A DNA stretch of 64,000 nucleotides, taken from contig NZ_AUBE01000028.1 in NCBI RefSeq assembly GCF_000429085.1, positions 1 through 64,000 on the forward strand, read 5' to 3'. The stretch comes from Streptomyces flavidovirens DSM 40150 (lineage in GTDB: Bacteria > Actinomycetota > Actinomycetes > Streptomycetales > Streptomycetaceae). The position numbers and the translations under genes were made by a program. This document shows, piece by piece, positions 50,611 through 59,100 of this stretch; positions within the stretch are counted from its first letter, which is position 1, and each line of letters opens with the position of its first letter. Below the pieces are notes generated by a model that was not told where the DNA came from, did not search any database, and saw only the letters and a program-made list of their open reading frames with translations.

Positions 50611-52861
50611 TCAGTCGGTTGCCTGGAAGGCGGCCGTCCAGACGCCTGCGGCGGTGCCGGTCTCGTCGAGGTCGGGCAGCGTGCCCGCCAAGTGGTCTCT
50701 GACCGCCACGCGTTCGATGCGGCTGCCTGATGCTGCGAGCATGCACCGGCCCATGACGTAGAACTGGAGCAGATCGATGAACGCCGTCAGGCTGCTGGCG
50801 ACCAACACGGCCTGGCCGCCCTGCGCTTCACCGTCGTCTTCGTCGCCGGACTCGTCGTCGAAGTAGTCGTCGAAGTCGTCTTCGGTATTGGCCCAGCCGT
50901 CCGTGTCCAGCAGAAAGACCTGCCCGGTGGGGCCGTGGAGGACCATGTCACTGGTCACCCACTCACCGATCTTGTAGTACGCCCCGGTGAGGACCCCCGC
51001 CGGCAGTTCGGCGGTGTCCAATTCGGGCAGGCCCTGTTCGTCCAGGGCCGCAAGCTGCATCTCGACGCCCTCGAAGGCGGGCAGACCGATGTCGGTAAGG
51101 ACTCGCCGCGTCTCGGTGTCTGTCACCCCCTCGGGGAGCCGGTTGGTGGGCAGCCGACGTACCACACCTGGTTCGAAGAGATCGGGGTCGTACGCGCCCC
51201 GGCGCTGCGGCGTCCCGGTGTGCAGGGCGGGGAGGAAGCCGTGATCACCGAAAATCGGCTCGCCGTGCACTCTGCTGATCCCTGATGCGGCAGCGGGGTC
51301 CTGGGGTTCGACGGCGAAGATACCGCCGAGCCCGGTCACCACCACAACGTCGCCCAGCGCCAACTGCTCCGCGACGAAGGGCGGTCCCAAGGTGTCGAAC
51401 ACGGTCAGGTCGTCCCAGGCAGGTGTGACGTTGCGTTCGGTGTCGGGGAGCCACAGCGTCTCGCCCTGTCCCGGTGCGGGCACCGCATCCGGCCAGGGGC
51501 CGGCCAGCTCCTCACCGGTCTCGACGTCCCAGACGCTGTACCGCCCGTCCCATTCCCCTTGGGCGATCACCGCACGCCGCCCGGGGCAGTAGCCCTCAGG
51601 GGCGACGGTCGGGTCTTCCAACGGACCGGGCCGGACGAACGCCGCGCTCAGTGCGCCCGGCGGCCGCCAGCGTGCCCAACGCACCCGCCACGGGAGCTGC
51701 TGCCCGGAGGCCGCGATGTCGGCGGCGGTCTCCAGGTCGCCGCGCACGGTACTCATCAGGTGCAGCCAGGACGCCCATTCGCCCTGCGGCAGGGAATCCA
51801 CGCCCGATACCCACAGATTGACCGCGTCTCCGGCCGGGGATTCGGGGTCGACCCTGTAGGGGTCGTCGCAATGGGCCGCGTCGATCAGTGCGACCTGGTC
51901 GAGGTGGGCCACCAGGCGGCCGGAGCGCTGCACGGCATCGAACTGGCCGGCTTGCACAGCATGCATGGCCAGCCCTCGTGCCAGGTACGGGCCTGCTGTC
52001 TCCGCTGCCGACCGGCTCCGCAGCCACTCGACGAACTCCAGGTTCACCGCACGTACGACATCGAGGTCGGTGGTGCGGTGGAAGGACTCGGCGATGCGCT
52101 CGTCACGGAAGGAGACCCAGCCGGGCATCGACCTCAAGCAGCTGACTGGCTGACCGCAGTGTTGAAGTGGCATCAGCGGGCCGGCCCGTATGCGATCCCA
52201 GGGCCCGAGCGAGCGCTGTCCAGACGACAAGTGGTGCACGGCGTACCTCGGCCAGGGCGAGCGCTCGCAGAGCGTCGGCATCCGTCCGGGAAAGCTGCCG
52301 CTCCACGGCCTCCGCAGCCTCTTCGCCCGTACTCGGCTGGAGCGCCACCACCACATTCCTGTGCCGGCTTCTGGCATCGGGCATGTCCCGTTCGATCAAG
52401 ACCTTCAAGCGGCCGGCAACAGCCAGTTCGACCGTGAAGCGGTGCACCATCCGGTCAGGCTCTGAGGAGCGTCGTGTGCGGCCTGCCCGTTGGGCGTTGG
52501 CGATGATGACCAAGCCACCACTGAACGAGGAGCGTCGAAGGGCGTAACCCCAGTCGGCACGGCGCTCAGGTGGAACGTCGAGTCCGGCTGCTTCCATGAC
52601 GCGTTCGATGAGGTCTTCAGAGGTCAGCCCGGTGGCATCCACGAAGACCGCTCCGGGAACGGCCTCACGCAGCCGAAGCAGTGTCTGGGTCCGCCCGGAG
52701 CCCGGGGGGCCGGTCAGCTCAGCCACGCCGTGAGTTTCACTGTTCTGCCACTCGAGCAGATCAGTCAGGGTCTGTTCCGGTGATACAGGTGAAGGAACGG
52801 GTGCTTGCACGCTGGAAACCCGGTCGGCAGGCACCTCGTGACGGCGTACTCGCGTGGTCAT
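50611..52861 (-). pseudogene. P-loop ATPase + WD-like + SUKH-4 fusion gene broken by one frameshift
   Basis: Two overlapping frames make one protein of about 750 residues. The first (from ATG 52861) has Walker A TGPPGSGRTQT and GGLVIIANAQRAG, then ends out of frame at LEVDARLGLLP. The second continues VSFRDERIAESFHRTTDLDVV, a WD-like region (WDGRYSVWDVETGEELAGPWP) and a SUKH-4-like C-terminus (GEWVTSDMVLHGPTGQVFLLDTDGW ... ASSLTAFIDLLQFY). The join lacks one base at the C-run 52116-52118; restoring it gives ARLG-VSFRDE. The lesion is similar to those in the neighbouring pseudogene. Confidence 0.75.
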
Positions 52862-52908
52862 TCCTGCCCCTTGTTGTTCGCGGAACTGCGTCGTCGGCGT
52901 TCGCTGAA

Positions 52909-54822
52909 CTACGAGGTGGCCGGCGCCGGCTGCCGGATCCGCAGCGCCTTCGCCCCATGCTCGGTCGCGGCGACCAGGATGCCGTCGGGGGAGAGGTCGG
53001 CGCCGGTGAAGGCGGAGTCCGAGATCAGGGCAGCCGCGACTGTCTGGCGTGACCGGTCCCAGACACGAAGCTGATCTGTGCCTCGGTGGAGCGTGAGCGG
53101 GGCGGTTGCCCGGTCCTGTTCGGACAGCCGCAGCAGTTGTTCCGGTCCCGGCTCGTTGAAGACAGTCGGCTGTACGAGGCTGTGCATGAGCAGGGCGGAA
53201 TCACTGTTCCCGGCCACAGGGAAGGCGCCGGGGGTGCCGGTGGGTACCGAGAGAGCGGCGACAGGGGTGGGCGCTTCTGCGGGGCGTGGGAGCATGCCGA
53301 TCGTGACTTCGCTGATGTTGCGGAGGCGGACGCTCCACAGGGTCTGCCAGGGCAGGTCGAGGTTGAGCCGGTGCACCGCCGCGGCGAAATCCGGAAGCTG
53401 GTCCTCGACGAACGCGCTCTCCAGCAGCGCAGCGCGGGAAAGGGTGGGCGCCTGCGTGCGGGTCAGCAGGGGGGCGATACGCAGATACGTGCGTCCCGGT
53501 GCACCGAGCTCCTCCACCGGGACGGCTTCGACCGCTGCGCGCAGCGGTATCGAGTCGGCGTACACGAACAAGCCGGGGTCGGTCAGAAGTTGGGGCAGCA
53601 GCCCCGCTTCCAGGGTGTGGCCGGCGATGTAGTCACGTATGTAGGGATCGGCCTCGCTCCAGTCCTGCCCGGGGACGGCTTCCAGGAGTGCCACGGCGAT
53701 CTGCGACTGTGCGGCCCGGACGTTGGGGAGACTGGATCGGAGCTCTTCGGCGAGCGCGGGGTGGATGGGCTTGAGCAGCGTGCGCTCGCTGTTCGCGCCC
53801 GTCTGAAGGGACTGTACGAACGGACCGGCCAGCGCTGCACTGCCCGAGATCGCCGTGGTCATGTCCTTGCCGGCCAGGGTGCTGACGAGCCGCCCCCACA
53901 GGTCGACCGGCAGACCGTCCCCCTCAACGAAGGCCAGGGGAGCGAGCAGTTGGCGCAGTGTCTGGGGATCGGCTCCGAGTCGGCGTGCGTGCAGATCGAG
54001 TGCCTCGCCCAGGCATGTTGGCAGTTGGCTCTCGTCTGTGGGTACGAAGCCTGCTGGACTCGCCAGGATGCTCTGGACGGCAAGCTGCACGGTGAGTGGG
54101 CTGGTCCCCGCGCGGCGCCCGATCGCCTCAGCGAGGGTCCGCCGGGTCGCAGGGTCGGTGGTGAACGGCAGCTCCGGCGCCCCGTGCTCGGGGCTGAGCA
54201 GGGCCTCGGCCTGCAGCACCAGACCCTGGGGGTCCGCCCACCGAGGGTCGTCGAGGTCGATGATCTGCGCGGTGCCGGGCGGCAACCCTTCAATGAGGCT
54301 CGCGGCGAGCTCACGCGGTACGTCGGCAAGGAGCCGGACGGTTTCCGTCGTGGCGAGAGGTCTGAGTGCTTCCTGTACGAGGCGGGCCGGCTCACCTGTG
54401 GTTCGGAGGGGGCCTGCCAGGTCGGTGTCCGGCACGACGACGGTCACGGTCCGGTCGAGGGCGGCCAGTTCGGCGTACACGTCCTCGATGCGCGTGGCCT
54501 GCAGACCGTAATGCTCCGCGAGCAGCCACCCGAATTGCGCCGCGGTGAGCCCTGCCGGGCTCGGCACCGCGGGGGCGGGGAGCTCGGGCGGCACGGTCGA
54601 CGGGTCGAGGTCGGCCAGCGGAAGCCGTTTGCGGAACTCCGGGTCGCACAGCATGAGGAACCCGGTGACCAGATGCGAACGACCGCTGCCCGGGCTGCCG
54701 GTGAGGACGATAACGCGCGGCGTTCCTGGCCACTCCATCCGCCAGGCAGCGAGGGCGCGCAGTACGGCGACGCGGCCGCCTATGTGGGGATGTGGCGCGT
54801 AGCCGTTGGTCGGGGCGGTCAT
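52909..54822 (-). CDS. P-loop ATPase with C-terminal WD-like segment, toxin-island protein
   Basis: A 637-residue protein from ATG 54822. The N-terminal P-loop domain has Walker A LTGSPGSGRSH (about residues 40-50), YAELAALDRTVTVVVPDTDLAGP as the likely Walker B strand, and a helical region to about 400. The C-terminal 100 residues resemble one WD/beta-propeller blade (LRVWDRSRQTVAAALISDS ... DLSPDGILVAATEHGAKALRI). No nuclease, protease or deaminase motif is seen. It is the intact paralogue of the broken gene at 48632-50554 and is co-oriented with the toxin and immunity genes. Function unknown; an ATP-dependent immunity or signalling role is speculation. Confidence 0.65.
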   Translation of the reverse strand: MTAPTNGYAPHPHIGGRVAVLRALAAWRMEWPGTPRVIVLTGSPGSGRSHLVTGFLMLCDPEFRKRLPLADLDPSTVPPELPAPAVPSPAGLTAAQFGWLLAEHYGLQATRIEDVYAELAALDRTVTVVVPDTDLAGPLRTTGEPARLVQEALRPLATTETVRLLADVPRELAASLIEGLPPGTAQIIDLDDPRWADPQGLVLQAEALLSPEHGAPELPFTTDPATRRTLAEAIGRRAGTSPLTVQLAVQSILASPAGFVPTDESQLPTCLGEALDLHARRLGADPQTLRQLLAPLAFVEGDGLPVDLWGRLVSTLAGKDMTTAISGSAALAGPFVQSLQTGANSERTLLKPIHPALAEELRSSLPNVRAAQSQIAVALLEAVPGQDWSEADPYIRDYIAGHTLEAGLLPQLLTDPGLFVYADSIPLRAAVEAVPVEELGAPGRTYLRIAPLLTRTQAPTLSRAALLESAFVEDQLPDFAAAVHRLNLDLPWQTLWSVRLRNISEVTIGMLPRPAEAPTPVAALSVPTGTPGAFPVAGNSDSALLMHSLVQPTVFNEPGPEQLLRLSEQDRATAPLTLHRGTDQLRVWDRSRQTVAAALISDSAFTGADLSPDGILVAATEHGAKALRIRQPAPATS

Positions 54823-54885
54823 GGGTGTGGTCCTCGCGGGTGCCGGGTAACGGGCGAAGGCTGGCTGTCTGGCGTCGGGTGACGA

Positions 54886-55215
54886 CTAGATGTTGCGTTC
54901 GAGGTTCTTGCGATAGAGCGCGATGGCTTGCTCAATCGGGTAGTTGGGGACGGTGACGGATTTGCCGGTCTCTTTGGAAACCACGATCTTGGCTCCGCCT
55001 GGCGGGGAGGGCTGTGGCCGGCCGGCGGCGTCGGTACGCGGCGGGAAGATCGCGTACACCAGGTAGCCGATGTCGAACTCGTGGACGTTCAGCTCGGCGG
55101 TCGTGCCGTCCGGCAGCTTGGGCTGGGCGTAGCGGCTGCGGACGATGGCCAGGGCCTGGTCGGGGGTGGTGGGCGGGGTGTGTGGGGGGGGGGCAGCGGG
55201 GCTTTCCGGCGCCAT
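54886..55215 (-). CDS. Imm35/YrhB-like immunity protein with C10 tract in its coding strand
   Basis: A 109-residue protein matching the Imm35/YrhB pattern seen in the first domain of the 47273-48586 protein (DQALAIVRSRYAQ; VHEFDIGYLVYAIFPP; GGAKIVVSKETGKSVTVPNYPIEQAIALYRK). From memory, this family neighbours papain-fold toxins in polymorphic systems. ATG 55215 is followed after 21 bases by ten consecutive C on the coding strand (G10 at 55184-55193). Slippage there would knock the gene out of frame. It sits 40 bp after the Imm49-like gene, in the toxin operon. Confidence 0.7.
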   Translation of the reverse strand: MAPESPAAPPPHTPPTTPDQALAIVRSRYAQPKLPDGTTAELNVHEFDIGYLVYAIFPPRTDAAGRPQPSPPGGAKIVVSKETGKSVTVPNYPIEQAIALYRKNLERNI

Positions 55216-55255
55216 GAGGGCGGCCTCTCTGTGCAGGAGGAGTACGGACGGAGGA

Positions 55256-56113
55256 TTACGTGGGGAACTCGTTCACCCAGCCGCCGTCGAGGAGGTACTT
55301 GGGGAGGTACTCGGATTCGACGGTGATGGTGAAGCCCTTGTCACGGGCGAGGCATGAGACGGCGAGGGGGCCCAGGGCAGTGAGCCCTTCGGCGTCCAGG
55401 GCGCGATCCTCGTTGTGCGTCCAGTAGTCCTTGTGCCATTCGAGGGCTTTGGCGAGCTCGGTGTTGAACTTTTCCTCGTCACCGCGGGCCAACTGGGTCA
55501 GTAGGTTCATGGGGGGGTACATGATCTTGAGGACGCTGTCGCGCGGGGCGTGCTGCAACGAGTCGGGGTCGGTTCCCTCCACCGCGGCCACCAGCTTGTC
55601 GCCGAACTCCGGCTTGTTGAGCCAGTACGCCTGGAGTGCTTCCACCCAGTCGTAGATGTACGCGTCGAAGGTGGCGCCGGACTCCCGCAGCTGGGAGACC
55701 GGGAACTGGCACAGCTCGCTCATGCGCTTCTTCTCGCGGCAGACGGCGGCCAGCCAGAACGCGGTCAGCCAGTTTCCCGCGTGGGCCCGGGGCAGCGCGC
55801 CGGCCCGGATCGTGCGCACCTCGTGACCGATGCGGCATTCGACGGTGTCGGTGGTGGCGCGGGCCGAGGCGAACAGGGCGGAACCGACCTGCATGGCAGT
55901 GACGCAGGCCTCCCAGGTCTCTACCTTGTCCGCCTCGGTGTCCACCGAGCAGCGCAGGTTCAACAGCTGTACGGCCCCTGCCAGAGCATTCGAGAACCAG
56001 GACGGACTCTTCTTGAGAAAACCGACCTTCTGCCAGAATCCGCTGTTCGCGATTTCCAGCTGGAGCTCTAGGTGGCTGGTGGAGCGCGCGTTATGCCTCG
56101 GGATCCTGGTCAT
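55256..56113 (-). CDS. Imm49-like immunity protein
   Basis: A 285-residue mostly helical protein matching the Imm49 family of polymorphic-toxin immunity proteins (NWLTAFWLAAVCREKKRMSELCQFPVSQLRESGATFDAYIYDWVEALQAYW, then a C-terminal DKGFTITVESEYLPKYLL). There is no signal peptide, so it acts in the cytoplasm. Its ATG (56113) lies 23 bases inside the end of the toxin gene, so translation is coupled and immunity is made with the toxin. It probably blocks one of the toxin's two catalytic domains; which one is unknown. Confidence 0.82.
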   Translation of the reverse strand: MTRIPRHNARSTSHLELQLEIANSGFWQKVGFLKKSPSWFSNALAGAVQLLNLRCSVDTEADKVETWEACVTAMQVGSALFASARATTDTVECRIGHEVRTIRAGALPRAHAGNWLTAFWLAAVCREKKRMSELCQFPVSQLRESGATFDAYIYDWVEALQAYWLNKPEFGDKLVAAVEGTDPDSLQHAPRDSVLKIMYPPMNLLTQLARGDEEKFNTELAKALEWHKDYWTHNEDRALDAEGLTALGPLAVSCLARDKGFTITVESEYLPKYLLDGGWVNEFPT

Positions 56114-59100
56114 TGTTTCGTTCTCTGTCTTTCTCTGCTTGCGGCCTGGTGTCGAACTGCTTCATCTCGTAGCCGTCGTGGTTGCCCTGCTTGTCTGCCT
56201 TGCCCTTGACGAGTATGTAGGTGACCCGGCACGGGTCGTCCTCGAGAGCCGCGGCGAGAGCGTGTGCCAGCTTTGCCTCTTCCACGGCGGCCAGCTTCTC
56301 AGCCTCGCTCTTCTTGGGGTCGGCGAGGATCCTCTGCGACCGCTGCTCCATCTCGTGCAGGATCGTCTCGAAGTATTCGCGCGTACCCTGCCTGACCTTT
56401 GGCACACCAGGACGCGGGTCGTCCTGACTGTCCTGGCCGTCGCTCTGCCCGCCATCGGTCTGGTCCGGGACGGAACTGTGGGGCGACGAGTCCGGGGTGG
56501 AGCCTTCCTCCGACGGTATGCCGCGTCGTTGGCCGAGCTCGGCGTCCGTAGATCCCTTGGCCTCCACGACGACGAACTTGGGCGGATCACTGTCCGGGAT
56601 CGTCCAGATCTGGTCGAACCGGTTGTTACCCGTGGCCCGGTCGTCGATGCGGGTGTACTCCCCGAAGTGCTCGGGCATCGCGTGGAACTCGGCCACCTGC
56701 TCGCCGTAGTCCTCACTGGCCCGCGTCATCTCTCCGTGCAGCGGGCTGTGTATCGCGTCCGCCTGATCAAACTTTTTCTTGTTCTCGGGCGTTTTGTTCT
56801 TTTCGTACGCGTCCTTGGCTGCCTTCCGATCCTTGTGCGGCTGCCAGTCCGCGTCGATTGCGTCCTGGCGGGCCTTTGCGGCCTTGTCGAGCCGCTTCTG
56901 GTTCTCCTCAGAGATCCCCTTCTTCCGCTCTCCCGTCCTCGCTCCCTCGTCGATGTACGTTTCCTCAGGGGCGTCCGGCGCATCGTTGGCCAGCATCCAC
57001 GGGTTTTCGGGATCGTTTGTCGGATGCAGCTGAGAAACGGGGCGTCCGTCCTCGGCCGGGTTCGTCCTGCTCCTGCGGTACCCGCTATTCGGGTGGTAGT
57101 ACTTCTCGAACCAGGTTCGGTCCGCCGACTCCTCCCCTCTGTCACGCGCGCGCATCCCCGCATTGGCGCGCGCGAGCATGTCCAGATCACGCTGCCGACC
57201 GCTTGGCTGACCGTTGCCGTCAGGGGTGCTGCCTGCGGGCTCCGCAGGACCGGAGGGACGCTCAGGACTCGTCGGCCGGGAGGCCTGCGCCGGGTTTTCG
57301 GGCGCGATGTCGCCGTACAGCGGCTTCTTCCCGTTGACGGAGTCCTTGACGTAGTTGGCCGCATCGGCGTTCTTGCCGTTCGGAAGGCTCTCGCGCGTGG
57401 GGACCGCGGAGTCCTTGTTCATGTCGCTCGGACGGTCGTTGTGGCTGTCGGACCGGTCAGGGGCAGGGTCGTTCGGCCGGGGTTGGTCCGGCAGCTCGGA
57501 CCGGTCCCTGTCCGGGGTCTCCGACCGCGGATGCTCCAGGGGATCGGGACGCGTCTGGTCCGGCCGCGGCGGGGTGTCCCGATGCGGGTCCGACGTACGC
57601 GGGTCCGAAGCGCGGTGATCGGACGTACGCGGATCCGCAGTGCGAGGATCGGTGGTGCGCGGGTCCGTGGTCTGCTGATGCGGAATGGACGTACGCGGGT
57701 CCGAGTGTGTGGTGGTCTGCTGAGGCGTGTCCCGGTTGGTGGTGGGGTCGCTCGGGGAGTCCGTCGCGGTTCGGGGCGGTGTCGAGATGTTGTCCGGCGT
57801 GCCGGTGTCGGCGTTGTCGGGTGTGGTGTGGGTGGGCCGCTGCTGCTGGTCCCTGGTGTCGGGTGTCTCGGACGGGGACGGGCGGTTCTGTTCGGTGGCC
57901 GGCTCTGGGGTCTCCGACTGTCGCGGTTGCGTCGAGTTGCCGTCGTCCGGGGATGTCTGGCGGCCGTCAGGGGTGCTGGGGGCCTGCGGTGTCTGGCCGT
58001 CCTCGTTTTCGGCCTTGCTGTTCGCCGGGTCCGGGTCCGGGTCCGGTGTCGTGGAATCCGCTGTGGTGGGCGATTCGGTGCTCGGTTCGTTGTCGCTGGT
58101 CTGCTGCTTCGGGGTGTCGCCCGAGGCGTCGTTCTGCGTGTTGTTGTCTGGCTGCCCGTTGCTGTCGGAGTTCTCCGCGTTCTCGGAGTTGTCCGCCTGA
58201 GACTCGTCGTTCTGATTCTGGGAGTCGCCGGTGCCCGTCTCCGCGGGGTGCAGCGGGTTCCCGTCCGGGTCCATCGGAATGTGCCAGACGTGCTCGGCAT
58301 TGGGGATGTGCAGCGGGTCGTGGCTGACCTGGCCGCTCTGGGTGTCGATCCAGACGACTTGGCCGTTGTGGTTGACGGCATTGAAGGCGTGGCCGCCTCC
58401 GCCGGGCCAGTCGACCTGGACGATGGCGTGCGCGCCGTGCCCCGCCTGCAGGAGGTCGTCCGCGATGCGCTGGGCGGTGTCCGGGTCGCTGCCTTCACCG
58501 GCGTACGAGTGCGGGGCACCCGACCAGCGGATCTGGTTCTCGTTCGCGCTGCTCTCCGGCGACCAGGGGTCCAGGTTCCCGTTCTCGTCGGTGTCGAGGG
58601 TACGAGGGGCCGAGACCTGCGGGTTACCGCGCCAGGTTTCGAGGAATGAGCGGGAGCAGTCGGCACAGTTGTTGCTGCGCCCCGGTACCTCGTTGCCGCC
58701 GTCGTTCTGGAGCTGGCTCCAGGGGCCGAACGGATCAGGAAACCGCTGAGGAGTGCCGTCAGGATTCCGCGGCACGGCATTCGCCAGCAGCTGCTGGTCC
58801 TGAGGGTCGGGCTCTGTGAGCCCTCCCGGCTCGTGATCCAGGTCGTTGCGGATGTCCTCGAGACTGTCCGTCTGCGGTTCTGGCTTGTCTGGCGCGCCAG
58901 GGTTTGCCTGTGGCGAGCCGGGTGCCTGCGGGCCGGACGGGCTGGGGTTCGACGCCTGGGACGCGGTGTTCGGGCCGGGGATCACGGTGTGGATCGGCAC
59001 CGCAATCACCGGAGGCTGTGGTTGCTGCGGCTGTTGGTTCGGGGTGTTCGACGGCTTGGCGGGGTTGGTGCTGCTGGGCTGCTGCGGCGTGTTGGGCGTG

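Noticed and set aside
57580..57700. Repeated GTACGCGGGTCCG units considered as a regulatory array
   Set aside because: They encode the TDPRT/SDPRT repeats of the toxin's disordered linker and keep its frame.
55830..58649. A 939-codon plus-strand frame opposite Imm49 and the toxin
   Set aside because: Arg/Val/Leu-rich shadow of the toxin's disordered region; the toxin strand has clear catalytic motifs.
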